A stretch of DNA of 64,000 bases from an uncultured Halomonas sp. (GTDB lineage Bacteria > Pseudomonadota > Gammaproteobacteria > Pseudomonadales > Halomonadaceae), in the NCBI RefSeq assembly GCF_946887195.1, contig NZ_CAMPKE010000008.1:62001-126000 (forward strand). Reading direction: 5' to 3'. Both the position numbers and the translations under genes were made by a program. Positions 31,123 to 42,090 of the stretch are shown here, one piece after another. Each line of letters starts with the position of its first letter. The stretch's first letter is position 1. The notes under the pieces are model-generated. The model searched no databases. It worked only from the letters and a program-made list of their open reading frames with translations, and was not told where the DNA came from.

Positions 31123-32067
31123 TTACGCCTCGCTGCCTTCGCCGTGGTTGAGTTGGGAATCCACACCGGCACGCGCCTCGGCCTCGACATACACTCGCTT
31201 GACCGTATCGTGCTCCGCCTTGATGCGCCGGTCGAGCTCGGCGATGGCGCGTTCGATACGCTCGGCCGGGATGCCGCGAACGAACCGTACGCTGAGCGTG
31301 ACCAGGATGAAGTCAGGGCCCATATGCATGGTCAGCACTTCATTGACGCGCTCGACGCCCTCGGCCTCGCTCGCCAGCTGGCGAATGCCTTCGACCACCG
31401 ATCGGTTGGCGCTTTCACCGATCAATAGTCCCTTGGTTTCGATCGCCAGCCAGATCGCGGTACCGCCCAGGATCATGCCGATCACGATCGAGGCGATGCC
31501 GTCGAAGATCGAATTGCCGGTCCACTGGCTCAGCGCGATGCCCACCAGTGCCGCGAGCAGGCCCAGCAGAGCGGCGGAATCCTCGAACACCACCACGAAC
31601 ATGGATGGATCCTTGCCACGGCGTACGGCTTCGACATAGCTCCACTTGCCCTTGGTCTTGCGGAACTGGTGAAGCGCAAAGGCCCAGGAGGCGCCCTCGA
31701 AGAGAATGCCCAGCCCCAGCACGCCGTAGCTGACCAGCGGCGACTCTAGCGGTTCGGGATTGAGGATGTGATGGATGCCCTCGTAGAGCGAGATACCGGA
31801 ACCGACCGAAAAGAGCAACAGCGCGACCACGAAACTCCAGAAATAGACTTCCTTGCCGTGACCGAAGGGAAACTGGGCGCTGGGCGGGCGATTGGCGCGC
31901 TTGATTCCCAATAGCAGCAGAACCTGATTGCCGGTATCGACGACCGAATGGATGCCCTCGGAGAGCATGGCCGAACTGCCGGTGATCGCCGCCGCCACGA
32001 ATTTACTGATAGCGATCATCAGATTGCCGCCCATGGCCGCATAGATGACCGGTTTGGACTCCGCCAT
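31123..32067 (-). CDS. Cation diffusion facilitator family transporter
   Basis: This 314-residue inner-membrane protein is a CDF transporter, which exports divalent metal ions in exchange for protons. Six membrane segments are visible, with the first metal site SEGIHSVVDTGNQ (HxxxD, about residues 36-48) and the fifth-segment region VVVFEDSAALLGLLAAL (about 155-171), where the usual HxxxD is replaced by an E-D arrangement, as in the ZnT9-like subgroup. A C-terminal cytoplasmic domain follows (VEGIRQLASEAEGVERVNEVLTMHMGPDFILVTLSVRF). The metal is not predictable. It begins at MAESKPVIYAAMGGNL. Confidence 0.9.
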   Translation of the reverse strand: MAESKPVIYAAMGGNLMIAISKFVAAAITGSSAMLSEGIHSVVDTGNQVLLLLGIKRANRPPSAQFPFGHGKEVYFWSFVVALLLFSVGSGISLYEGIHHILNPEPLESPLVSYGVLGLGILFEGASWAFALHQFRKTKGKWSYVEAVRRGKDPSMFVVVFEDSAALLGLLAALVGIALSQWTGNSIFDGIASIVIGMILGGTAIWLAIETKGLLIGESANRSVVEGIRQLASEAEGVERVNEVLTMHMGPDFILVTLSVRFVRGIPAERIERAIAELDRRIKAEHDTVKRVYVEAEARAGVDSQLNHGEGSEA

Positions 32068-32125
32068 ATCAACGCTCCCTGTCCGTTAGTGCCCTAAGGA
32101 TAGGCCAGGTCGGCTAGGGACGGAA

Positions 32126-32512
32126 TCACTGACCCGAATCGGGCCAGACGATGGCACCCTCCTGGCCATCGGGGCGGACCTGCCAGAAACGGTCCGGATC
32201 GTCGCCGGGCTGCCAGCCGCCCAATGAGCAGCGCACTTCGCAATCGAGCGCACGAGCCACGTCGCGGGCGCAGTCGATATCGCGCGGCCAGGGCGTGGCG
32301 GCGCTATCGAACCATAAGCTGGCGAAGCCATCGGCGACGTTTTCCACCAGCAGGATCGGGATGTCGGCACCGTCGCGTCGCCCATGACCGCGCCACTTGT
32401 GCTTGCCGGCCGGCTTCAATGGCGCGGCATCCAATGTCTCTCCAAGCCAGGCATCAAGACGCTCGGTAGTGACGTTGGCCAGGTAAATCTCGATATCGGG
32501 ATAGCGCTCCAT
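32126..32512 (-). CDS. Hypothetical protein downstream of dapE
   Basis: I do not recognise this 128-residue protein. It lies 8 bp after dapE on the same strand, so it is the last gene of the map-glnD-dap run. The sequence is soluble-looking, rich in Asp, Arg and Trp, with a central Gly/Lys/Arg patch (GKHKWRGHGRRDGADIPILLVENVADGFASLWF, about residues 36-68) and a C-terminal FWQVRPDGQEGAIVW. It has no signal peptide and no membrane segment. Codon use looks like its neighbours. Coding is supported by tight spacing and by a complete frame, but no function can be given. Confidence 0.75.
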   Translation of the reverse strand: MERYPDIEIYLANVTTERLDAWLGETLDAAPLKPAGKHKWRGHGRRDGADIPILLVENVADGFASLWFDSAATPWPRDIDCARDVARALDCEVRCSLGGWQPGDDPDRFWQVRPDGQEGAIVWPDSGQ

Positions 32513-32520
32513 GGCGAACC

Positions 32521-33696
<1,176 letters not shown>

Positions 33697-33736
33697 CTAG
33701 CGAAAGAGAAGTGCCCGCCTAATGCGGGCAACCTGA

Positions 33737-34762
33737 TCAATTGTGTGCATGCAGCGCGTCGTTGAGCGCGATGGCGCTCTTGTTGGTCAGGCACTCGATG
33801 CGCCCATTGACCGAATTGCGGCGCAACAGCAAATCGCTCTGCCCGGCCAGATCGCGCGCGGTCACGGTTTTCACATCCTGGCCATGATCGTCGAGCACCA
33901 CGACCTTGGCCCCAGCGGTAATGTACAGCCCGGCCTCGACGGTGCAGCGATCGCCGAGCGGAATGCCGATGCCGGCATTGGCGCCGATCAGACAGTTTTC
34001 TCCCACCGCGATGACGATACCGCCGCCACCGGACAAGGTGCCCATGGTCGAGCAGCCACCGCCGAGATCCGAGCCCTTGCCGACCATCACACCGGCGGAA
34101 ATGCGCCCTTCGATCATGTTCGGGCCTTCGGTGCCGGCATTGAAGTTGACGAAGCCCTCGTGCATCACCGTGGTGCCTTCACCGAGATGGGCACCCAGGC
34201 GAACCCGTGCAGTATCGCCGATGCGCACGCCCTTGGGCACCACGTAGTCGGTCATCTTGGGGAATTTGTCGACGCAGTCCACCGACAACGGGCGGCCTTC
34301 CAGGCGGGCCTTGAGACGCCGCGCCGGCAACTCCTCGACATCGACCGGCCCCTCGCTGGTCCAGGCGACGTTGCGCAGCAGGCCGAACATGCCGGATAGA
34401 TCGACCCCGTGCGGCTCGACCAGCCGGTGCGATAGCAGATGCAGCTTGAGATAGACCTCCGGCACGCTAGCGGGCGGCTGATCGGTCTCGAGGAAGGTGG
34501 CGACCAGCGGCCGCTGGCTGGCGGCGAGCGTGTCGGCCAGCTCGGCCTGCTCGGCATTGCCGGCGCCCTTCAGGGCCTCGGCCAGCGCGGCGCAGTGCTC
34601 GGGAAGAAAGCTCACCGTGGTATTGCCGGCCGGCGCATCGAGCGCCTGGCGAGCCGCTTCCGTCAGTGCGGTGTCGGGCTCGAACAGCGGCGCTGGGTAA
34701 TAGATGTCCAGCCAGTCGCCTTGGCTGTTCTGGCTGCCGATTCCGAGAGCGAAGCTCAGCAT
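33737..34762 (-). CDS. dapD: 2,3,4,5-tetrahydropyridine-2,6-dicarboxylate N-succinyltransferase (long form)
   Basis: DapD succinylates tetrahydrodipicolinate in DAP/lysine synthesis. At 341 residues it is the long form seen in Pseudomonas rather than the 274-residue enterobacterial type. The C-terminal part is a left-handed beta helix of hexapeptide repeats (RIGDTARVRLGAHLGEGTTVMHEGFVNFNAGT..., about residues 180-300), with GPNMIEGRISAGVMVGKGSDLGGG in the middle. The N-terminal extension begins MLSFALGIGSQNSQGDWLDIYYPAPL. It lies between yffB and dapE in one minus-strand run. Confidence 0.95.
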   Translation of the reverse strand: MLSFALGIGSQNSQGDWLDIYYPAPLFEPDTALTEAARQALDAPAGNTTVSFLPEHCAALAEALKGAGNAEQAELADTLAASQRPLVATFLETDQPPASVPEVYLKLHLLSHRLVEPHGVDLSGMFGLLRNVAWTSEGPVDVEELPARRLKARLEGRPLSVDCVDKFPKMTDYVVPKGVRIGDTARVRLGAHLGEGTTVMHEGFVNFNAGTEGPNMIEGRISAGVMVGKGSDLGGGCSTMGTLSGGGGIVIAVGENCLIGANAGIGIPLGDRCTVEAGLYITAGAKVVVLDDHGQDVKTVTARDLAGQSDLLLRRNSVNGRIECLTNKSAIALNDALHAHN

Positions 34763-34802
34763 GGGAATTCTCCTGAAAGTGATCGTAAGGGTCGCGTGTC
34801 GT

Positions 34803-35153
34803 TCAGCCCGCCAGCGATGCGTAGTCGCCAGCCTTGAAGCCGACCATCAGCCGCTCTTCCGTATCGAGCAACGGGCGTTTGAGCAGGGTCGGCTGGGCGA
34901 GCATCAGCGCGCGAGCGTGACGAGGATCGGCCTGGGCGGCTCGTTGGTCGCTGTCGTCGAGCGCCCGCCAGGTGGTGCTGCGGGTGTTGAGCAATACCGC
35001 CAGATCGGCCTGGGCGATGAAGCGATCCAACTGCTCGCCACTCAGGCCATCCTCGCGTAGGTCGTGATAGCGATAGGGCGTTCCCAGGCCGTCGAGTGCC
35101 TTGCGCGCCTTGCGACAGGTATCGCAGCTCTTGATGCCGTATAGCGTGATCAT
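34803..35153 (-). CDS. ArsC/Spx-family reductase-like protein (YffB type)
   Basis: This 116-residue protein has the ArsC thioredoxin-like fold. MITLYGIKSCDTCRKARKAL carries CxxC (residues 10-13), followed by HDLREDGL and the family LLNTRSTTWRAL and PTLLKRPLLD with the cis-Pro/Arg region (about 88-97). Known YffB proteins are not proven arsenate reductases. The start overlaps the dapC stop by 4 bp and dapD follows 40 bp on, so it is embedded in the lysine pathway operon. The same insertion between dap genes occurs in pseudomonads, as I recall, but its role there is unknown. Confidence 0.88.
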   Translation of the reverse strand: MITLYGIKSCDTCRKARKALDGLGTPYRYHDLREDGLSGEQLDRFIAQADLAVLLNTRSTTWRALDDSDQRAAQADPRHARALMLAQPTLLKRPLLDTEERLMVGFKAGDYASLAG

Positions 35154-36385
35154 CGGATGGTTGGCCGTCGTTCGATGAAGCGGCGAATACGGCTTGCGGC
35201 CTCGACGGTGGCCTCGATGTCGGCAACCAATGCCAAGCGTACCCGACCGGCGCCTGGGTTGTGACCGGGGTTGTGAATCGCTCCGTCATGCACGCTGTCG
35301 CGTGACATGTAGCGACCCGGCAGCACCGTGACGTGCTGCTCGGCGTAAAGCTCGCGGGCGAAGGTTTCATCGTCGCCGCCGGGCACCGCCGGCCATAGAT
35401 AGAAACTGGCCTGGGGCGGCGCGAACTCCATCACCGGCGCGAGAATGTCGGTGACCGTGGCGAATTTCTCGCGATAGGCATCGCGATTGGCCAGTACGTG
35501 GGTCTCGTCGCGCCAGGCGGTGATCGAGGCCTGCTGAATCGGCAACCCCATGGCGCAGCCATGATAGGTGCGATAGCGCTTGAACGGCGCGATCAGCGCC
35601 GCGTCCCCGGCGACGAAGCCGGAGCGCAGGCCGGGCAGATTGGAGCGCTTGGAGAGCGAATGGAAGACGATACAGCGCCGGTAATCGTCACGTCCCAGCG
35701 CGGCGCAGGCCTGAAGTAGCCCCGGCGGCGGCGCGGCCTCGTCGAGATACAGCTCGGAGTAGCATTCATCCGAGGCGACGATGAAATCGTATTCATCGGC
35801 CAGCGCGATCAGGCGCTGGAAGTCGGCGAGCGGTGTCACCGCACCAGTGGGATTACCCGGCGAGCAGACGAAGACGATCTGCACGTCGCGCCAAACCTCT
35901 GCGGGCACCGCATCCAAATTCGCCAGAAAGCCATGCTCGGCGCGACAGTCGAGATATACCGGCTGGCCGCCGGCGAGCAGTGTGGCGCCCTCGTAGATCT
36001 GATAGAAGGGGTTGGGCATGGCGACCCTGGCCGGGCGCGAGCGGTCCAGCGCCGCCTGGACGAAGGCGAAGATCGCCTCGCGGGTGCCGTTGACCGGCAG
36101 CACATGGCGATCGGGATCGAGACTTCGGACGTTCAGCCCGAAGCGTCGCGTCGCCCAGTCGGCAATCGCCGTGCGCAATTCCAGCAGCCCGGCGATCGTC
36201 GGATAACGCGCGACATCGCCCTCATGGCGGCGCAGGCTCTCGAGCACGGCGGCGGGCGGCGCGTGTTTCGGCTCGCCGATCGATAGCGCAATGTGGGCCA
36301 GCTCGGCGGGCGGCGTCGTGCCCGCCATCAGCGCGGCGAGCTTCTCGAAGGGGTAGGGCTTGAGGGCGTCGAGATCGGGGTTCAT
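35150..36385 (-). CDS. dapC: Succinyldiaminopimelate transaminase
   Basis: DapC transfers an amino group from glutamate to N-succinyl-2-amino-6-ketopimelate, the step between DapD and DapE. The 411-residue fold-type I PLP enzyme has the cofactor lysine in FHSLSKRSNLPGLRSGFVAG (about residues 245-264), VCSPGNPTGAVTP (about 170-182) and ASDECYSELYLDE (about 210). The start MNPDLDALKPYPFEKLAAL is typical of proteobacterial DapC. It overlaps yffB by 4 bp and follows glnD by 90 bp. General aspartate-family aminotransferases are similar, but the dap context settles it. Confidence 0.93.
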   Translation of the reverse strand: MNPDLDALKPYPFEKLAALMAGTTPPAELAHIALSIGEPKHAPPAAVLESLRRHEGDVARYPTIAGLLELRTAIADWATRRFGLNVRSLDPDRHVLPVNGTREAIFAFVQAALDRSRPARVAMPNPFYQIYEGATLLAGGQPVYLDCRAEHGFLANLDAVPAEVWRDVQIVFVCSPGNPTGAVTPLADFQRLIALADEYDFIVASDECYSELYLDEAAPPPGLLQACAALGRDDYRRCIVFHSLSKRSNLPGLRSGFVAGDAALIAPFKRYRTYHGCAMGLPIQQASITAWRDETHVLANRDAYREKFATVTDILAPVMEFAPPQASFYLWPAVPGGDDETFARELYAEQHVTVLPGRYMSRDSVHDGAIHNPGHNPGAGRVRLALVADIEATVEAASRIRRFIERRPTIR

Positions 36386-36475
36386 CGGCGTTCCGGCAGC
36401 GAATCGTTATCGTGATGAGCGCGGGAATCGTCGCCAGCGCCAAACCCACGATTATAGGGAAGGCGCCGGGGCGGC

Positions 36476-39151
36476 TCAAACGCTCAACACCTCGCATAGC
36501 CGTTCGCGCAGTTGCGCCTGGCGGGTGAGGTCGGTCAGCGGCGCGCCGTTCTTGTCGGTGATGAAGAAGACGTCCTCGACCCGCTCGCCGAGGGTGGCGA
36601 TCTTGGCCGCCGACAGGGCGATGTCCTGCTCCATGAAGAGACGGCCCACGCGGGCCAGCAGGCCGGGGCGGTCGGGGGCGATCAGTTCGAGCACGGTGCG
36701 TTCGTTGGCCGGGTCCTGCTCGATCAGCACCTGGGTCGGCACGCGGAAATGCTTGAGCTGGCGCGGTGTATGGCGGCTGACGATCTGCGGATAATCGTCG
36801 GGATCGTCGAGTTCCTCGACCAGGTGGCGGCGAATGTGCTCCAGACGCCCCGGATCGCGGATCGGCTCGTCGTCGTCATCGAGCACGATGAAGGTGTTGA
36901 GCGTCCAGTCGTTGCTCGAGGTGGCGATGCGCGCATCGTGAATCGATAGATCCATCTGATCCATGGCCGCCGCGCTGGCGGCGAACAGGTCGTCCACCGA
37001 GCGGGTGTGGATGAATACCTTGGTGCCGCCCTCGCTGGTGTCCTCGGCCGGTGCGCTGATCAGTACCAGCGGCAACTGCGAGCCGCCATGGGCGAGGATG
37101 CCTTGGGTCTGCCAGACGACCTCGCTGGGCGCGTACTGCATGAAATAGTCGTCGCCGAGGGTGTTCCACAGCCGCTCGATGCGCGCCACATCGGCACCCA
37201 TCGATTGCAGCAGGGCCAGCGCCTCGGCACGGGTTTCATTGATCCAATCGTCGCGATCGATGGGGTTCTCGAGCCCCCGGCGCAAGGCGCGCTTGGTCTC
37301 GCCGTGCAACTGGCGCAGCAGTGCGGCACGCCAGCCATTCCACAGCGAGGGGTTGGTGGCGTTGATGTCGGCCACGGTGAGTACGTAAAGATAGTCGAGA
37401 TGCACTTCGTCGCGCATCTGCACGGCGAATTCGCGAATCACGTCGGGGTCGGAGATATCGCGCTTCTGGGCGGTCTTCGACATCAGCAGATGATATTCGA
37501 CCAGCCACACGACCAGGCGTGTGTCGCGTGGCGAAAGCCCGTGGCGTTCGCAGAATTCGGCGGCATCGCGGGCGCCGAGTAGCGAGTGATTGCCGCCACG
37601 CCCCTTGCCGATATCGTGATAGAGCCCGGCGATCCACAAGAGCTCCAGCTTGGGCAGTTGCTGTACCAGGGCGGCGGCGACCGGAAACGCCTCGCGGCCC
37701 TCGGGCTCGCGAAAATGCTGGATGAATTTCAACAGGCGCAGGGTATGGGCGTCGACGGTGTAGATGTGGAACAGGTCGTGCTGCATCAGCCCGACCGCCT
37801 GGCCGAATTCGGGCAGGTACTTGCCCAGCACGCCGTAGCGGTTCATGCGTCGCAACTGGCGGGCGACGTTGCCGCCACAGCGCAGCAGCTCCATGAACAG
37901 GCTCTGATGGCGCACGTCGTCGCGAAAGGCGTCGTCGATCTGATGACGGTGATCGCGAATCAGGCGAATGGTTGCGGCGCGCACGCCCTCGATTTCGGGG
38001 TGCTGGGCCATCAGCAGGAACAGTTCGAGCAATGCGGCGGGTCGGCGCTGGAAGACGCGCGCATTGCGCGCCTGAATATAGCCGCCCTTGATCTCGAAAC
38101 GGGCATTGAGCGGGCGCGTCTCGAGCTTCTCATCGGCGCGCAGGATCATCTCGTCGAAGTGCTGCAACAGCATGTCGTTGAGGCCCGCCAGGGCGGTGAC
38201 GTGGCGATAGTAGCGCTTCATGAACTGCTCGACGGCGAGGCGCTCCGGCGTGTCGCGAAAGCCGAACAGCTCGGCGATGGCGCGCTGATGATCGAACAGC
38301 AAGCGGTCCTCGGCGCGCCCGGTGAGCATATGCAGGGCGTAGCGTACCTGCCACAGGAAGGCCTGCCCCTGGCTGAGAATCAGCAGTTCGGGATCGTTCA
38401 TGAAACCCTGGGCGACCACGTCTTCGTAACGCATCGGGCCGAAGTGGCGCTTGGCCACCCAGCCGATCATCTGGATGTCGCGCAGCCCCCCGGGCGAGCT
38501 CTTGATGTTGGGTTCGAGGTGATATTCGGAGTTGTTGTGCTTGTAGTGGCGGGCGATCTGCTCCTGCCACTTGGCCTCGAAGAAACGATCCGACGGCCAC
38601 ATGTGCCGGCTCGACAGGCGCTCGCGCATGGCCTTGCGCAGTGACTCCGGGCCGGCCAGCGTACGTGTCTCGATCAGGTTGGTGATGACCGTGACGTCGG
38701 CCCGCGCCTCGCGCTCGCAATCGGCCAGTGAGCGTACGCTATGGCCGATCTCCAGGCCGATGTCCCACAGGAAGGTGATGAAGGCGGTCAGCGGCTCGCG
38801 GTAGGGCGTGTCGTCGTCGTGCTCGAGCAACAGCAGCAGATCGATATCCGAATAGGGATGCAGCTCGCCACGTCCATAGCCGCCCACCGCGAGCAGGGCA
38901 ACACCGTCGTCGGGCCAGGTGTGGCGCGCCCAGGCGGCCTTCAATAGCTGATCCAGACACCAGGCGCGGCCATGCACCAGGTCACGGATATCGGCGCCGC
39001 CGTGGAAGCGTGCATCGAGACGATCCTGAATATCGCTCAGTGCCTGCTTGAATAGCGGAATCGGCGTGCGGCTGGTCTCGAGTTCGCGGCGAAAGGCCTC
39101 GGCATCGAATAGCGTGTCGTCGGCCGCGAACCGGTAATGGTGCAGGAGCAT
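36476..39151 (-). CDS. glnD: Bifunctional [protein-PII] uridylyltransferase / uridylyl-removing enzyme
   Basis: GlnD senses glutamine and adds or removes UMP on PII proteins, setting nitrogen assimilation. The 891-residue protein has the full domain order: nucleotidyltransferase (VGGYGRGELHPYSDIDLLLLLE, about residues 88-110), helical linker, HD hydrolase (LYHDIGKGRGGNHSLLG, about 510-526) and two C-terminal ACT domains (KVFIHTRSVDDLFAASAAAMDQ at about 705 and LELIAPDRPGLLARVGRLFMEQ at about 820). All motifs look intact. Its start is one base past the map stop, so the two are co-translated or nearly so. Confidence 0.97.
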   Translation of the reverse strand: MLLHHYRFAADDTLFDAEAFRRELETSRTPIPLFKQALSDIQDRLDARFHGGADIRDLVHGRAWCLDQLLKAAWARHTWPDDGVALLAVGGYGRGELHPYSDIDLLLLLEHDDDTPYREPLTAFITFLWDIGLEIGHSVRSLADCEREARADVTVITNLIETRTLAGPESLRKAMRERLSSRHMWPSDRFFEAKWQEQIARHYKHNNSEYHLEPNIKSSPGGLRDIQMIGWVAKRHFGPMRYEDVVAQGFMNDPELLILSQGQAFLWQVRYALHMLTGRAEDRLLFDHQRAIAELFGFRDTPERLAVEQFMKRYYRHVTALAGLNDMLLQHFDEMILRADEKLETRPLNARFEIKGGYIQARNARVFQRRPAALLELFLLMAQHPEIEGVRAATIRLIRDHRHQIDDAFRDDVRHQSLFMELLRCGGNVARQLRRMNRYGVLGKYLPEFGQAVGLMQHDLFHIYTVDAHTLRLLKFIQHFREPEGREAFPVAAALVQQLPKLELLWIAGLYHDIGKGRGGNHSLLGARDAAEFCERHGLSPRDTRLVVWLVEYHLLMSKTAQKRDISDPDVIREFAVQMRDEVHLDYLYVLTVADINATNPSLWNGWRAALLRQLHGETKRALRRGLENPIDRDDWINETRAEALALLQSMGADVARIERLWNTLGDDYFMQYAPSEVVWQTQGILAHGGSQLPLVLISAPAEDTSEGGTKVFIHTRSVDDLFAASAAAMDQMDLSIHDARIATSSNDWTLNTFIVLDDDDEPIRDPGRLEHIRRHLVEELDDPDDYPQIVSRHTPRQLKHFRVPTQVLIEQDPANERTVLELIAPDRPGLLARVGRLFMEQDIALSAAKIATLGERVEDVFFITDKNGAPLTDLTRQAQLRERLCEVLSV

Positions 39152-39152
39152 G

Positions 39153-39944
39153 TCAGGCGTCGAGGAAGGTCAGGTCTTCCTCGCCACGCGCGGTCAGCAC
39201 CTCGACGCCGCTGGCGGTGACCAGCAGGGTATGTTCCCACTGTGCGGAGAGACTCTTGTCGCGAGTCACCGCGGTCCAGCCGTCGCGCAGCACCTTGGTG
39301 CGATAGCCGCCGGCGTTGATCATCGGCTCGATGGTCAGGCACATGCCCTCGGCGAGTTCGATGTCGGCTTCGGGCGCGTAGCCGTCATAGTGAAGAACCT
39401 GCGGATCTTCATGGAATACCGCGCCGATGCCGTGACCGCAGAAATCGCGAACCACCGAATAGCCGTTGGTTTCGGCATGGCGCTGGATGACCTTGGCCAG
39501 GGTCGACAGCCGCGCGCCGGGGCGCACCTCGGCCATGCTCTTGTAAAGGCACTCCTGAGTGATCCGGCACAGCCGTTCGCCCTGCACGTTGTCGCCGATC
39601 ACGAACATCTTGCTGGAGTCGCCGTGGTAGCCGTCGGCGGTCTTGACGGTGATATCGATGTTCATGATATCGCCCTTCTTCAGCTTCTTGCCGTCGTCGG
39701 GAATGCCGTGGCACACCACGTGGTTGATCGACGTGCAGATCGACTTGGGGAAGCCGTGATAGTTGAGCGGCGCGGGCTGCGAGCCCAGCTCGTCGACGAT
39801 GAAGGCGTGGCACAGCCGGTCGAGTTCGCCGGTGCTGACACCGGCCTGGACATGCGGAGTGATCATGTCGAACACGCGCGCCGCCTGGCGGCCGGCTTCG
39901 CGCATTTTTTCGATCTCGTGAGGGGTCTTGATGGGAACGTTCAT
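39153..39944 (-). CDS. map: Methionine aminopeptidase, type I
   Basis: Map removes N-terminal methionine from new proteins. The 263-residue enzyme begins MNVPIKTPHEIEKMREAGRQAARV and carries the five metal ligands in their contexts: MNIDITVKTADGYHGDSSKMF (two Asp, about residues 96-110), RDFCGHGIGAVFHEDPQV (His, about 165-182), LTIEPMINAGG (Glu, about 205) and WEHTLLVT (Glu, about 236). It is the first gene of the minus-strand run and is divergent from rpsB, the usual gammaproteobacterial arrangement. Confidence 0.97.
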   Translation of the reverse strand: MNVPIKTPHEIEKMREAGRQAARVFDMITPHVQAGVSTGELDRLCHAFIVDELGSQPAPLNYHGFPKSICTSINHVVCHGIPDDGKKLKKGDIMNIDITVKTADGYHGDSSKMFVIGDNVQGERLCRITQECLYKSMAEVRPGARLSTLAKVIQRHAETNGYSVVRDFCGHGIGAVFHEDPQVLHYDGYAPEADIELAEGMCLTIEPMINAGGYRTKVLRDGWTAVTRDKSLSAQWEHTLLVTASGVEVLTARGEEDLTFLDA

Positions 39945-40003
39945 GGAATCTCGATTCGGGGATTGGCTAGCCGTTCATCGACGAAGAGACGGCGATGCTC
40001 GGC

Positions 40004-40244
40004 TTCATCTCGGCATCATTGTATGGTATAAAGCCGCGCGCTTTCCTGCAATCCGCACGCTTCGTTACGGCGCTGTCGCAACGTTCGGCAATCGCGGAAA
40101 GCGTCAATGAGCGTAACGCCTTGAAAACACACATGCACCGTCACATGGTCCCGGGTGCCGTCGACGATTCGCCTTTAAAGGTCGGTCTCACGGTCGGATC
40201 CATGGGGTGCGTGGAGGCCTAACCCGATATATCAGGAGTCATCC
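40004..40244 (+). promoter_or_regulatory. rpsB promoter and long leader
   Basis: A -10 box TATAAA at 40027-40032, preceded by TGG (extended -10, identical to the rpmB promoter context), lies 17 bases after a weak TTCATC -35 at 40004-40009. That gives a leader of about 205 nt. In enterobacteria S2 represses its own mRNA through the rpsB leader; whether the same fold exists here needs covariation. A CAGGAG ribosome site lies at about 40231. The 300-bp map-rpsB gap has no gene. Confidence 0.55.
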
Positions 40245-40976
40245 ATGGCACAAGTCAATATGCGTGACCTGCTGAAAGCAGGCGCCCACTTCGGTCACCA
40301 GACCAAGTACTGGAACCCGAAGATGAGCAAATACATCTTCGGCGCGCGTAACAAGATTCACATCATCAACCTCGAACACACCCTGCCGGCGCTGAACGAC
40401 GCCATCGCGGTGGTCGAGAAGATGGCCGCTTCCAACAACAAGATCATGTTCGTCGGCACCAAGCGCAGTGCCAGCAAGATCATCAAGGAAGAGGCCAACC
40501 GTGTCGGCCAGCCATTCGTCAACCATCGCTGGTTGGGCGGCATGCTGACCAACTACAAGACCATTCGCGTATCGATCAAGCGGCTGCGCGAACTCGAGTC
40601 CATGCACGAAGATGGCACTTTCGAGAAGCTGACCAAGAAAGAAGTCCTGATGGCGACCCGCGAGCAGGACAAGCTCGAGCGCTCCGTCGGCGGCATCAAG
40701 AACATGGGCGGCTTGCCGGACGCGCTGTTCGTGGTCGACGTCGACCATGAGCGCATCGCCATCAACGAAGCCAACAAGCTGGGCATCCCGGTCATCGGTG
40801 TGGTCGATACCAACTCCGACCCGGATGGCGTCGATTACGTCATTCCCGGCAACGACGACTCCATTCGCGCCATCCAGATCTACGTGCAGGCCATCGCCAA
40901 CGCTTGCGCCAAGGCGAAGGAAGGCCGTCCCGACGAGTTCGTCGAGGTGACCGAGAGCAACGAAGTCGCCGAGTGA
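40245..40976 (+). CDS. rpsB: 30S ribosomal protein S2
   Basis: S2 is a small-subunit protein at the head-platform junction. The 243-residue product starts [33 protein letters not shown] and has the two S2 signatures, including [15 protein letters not shown] (about residues 200-214). It heads the translation gene run rpsB-tsf-pyrH-frr. A hairpin with a short T-tract lies between it and tsf. Confidence 0.99.
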   Translation: MAQVNMRDLLKAGAHFGHQTKYWNPKMSKYIFGARNKIHIINLEHTLPALNDAIAVVEKMAASNNKIMFVGTKRSASKIIKEEANRVGQPFVNHRWLGGMLTNYKTIRVSIKRLRELESMHEDGTFEKLTKKEVLMATREQDKLERSVGGIKNMGGLPDALFVVDVDHERIAINEANKLGIPVIGVVDTNSDPDGVDYVIPGNDDSIRAIQIYVQAIANACAKAKEGRPDEFVEVTESNEVAE

Positions 40977-41004
40977 TATCGTCGCGCCCGTCCTGATCGT
41001 CATG

Positions 41005-41024
41005 AGGGGGCCTTGGCCCCCTTT
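41005..41024 (+). terminator. Hairpin with short T-tract between rpsB and tsf
   Basis: AGGGGGCC (41005-41012) and GGCCCCCT (41015-41022) form a tight stem followed by TTG. It probably causes partial termination, keeping tsf below rpsB, a known feature of this operon in E. coli. Confidence 0.65.
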
Positions 41025-41096
41025 GTCTCGCTAGCCGGGCAGACAGGGCGGCGCATATTTGCATAACCGACGTCGAACATTCAGAGGTTTATTACC

Positions 41097-41966
<870 letters not shown>

Positions 41967-42003
41967 GGTCATACTGGGCTGAGATAAGTCGTCCGGTTAT
42001 CAG

Positions 42004-42029
42004 ATGGCGTGCGCGCGAGCGCACGCCAT
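42004..42029 (+). other. Perfect 11-bp hairpin with GNRA loop between tsf and pyrH
   Basis: ATGGCGTGCGC (42004-42014) and its complement (42019-42029) close a GCGA tetraloop. There is no T-tract, so it is not a standard terminator. It could be a transcript-stability or processing element in the tsf-pyrH intergenic RNA. Confidence 0.6.
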
Positions 42030-42090
42030 TGCGTATCCAGCCGGTGTCCGTGCCGGCCATCTTCATTCATCGCCATCTGGAGATCCACGC

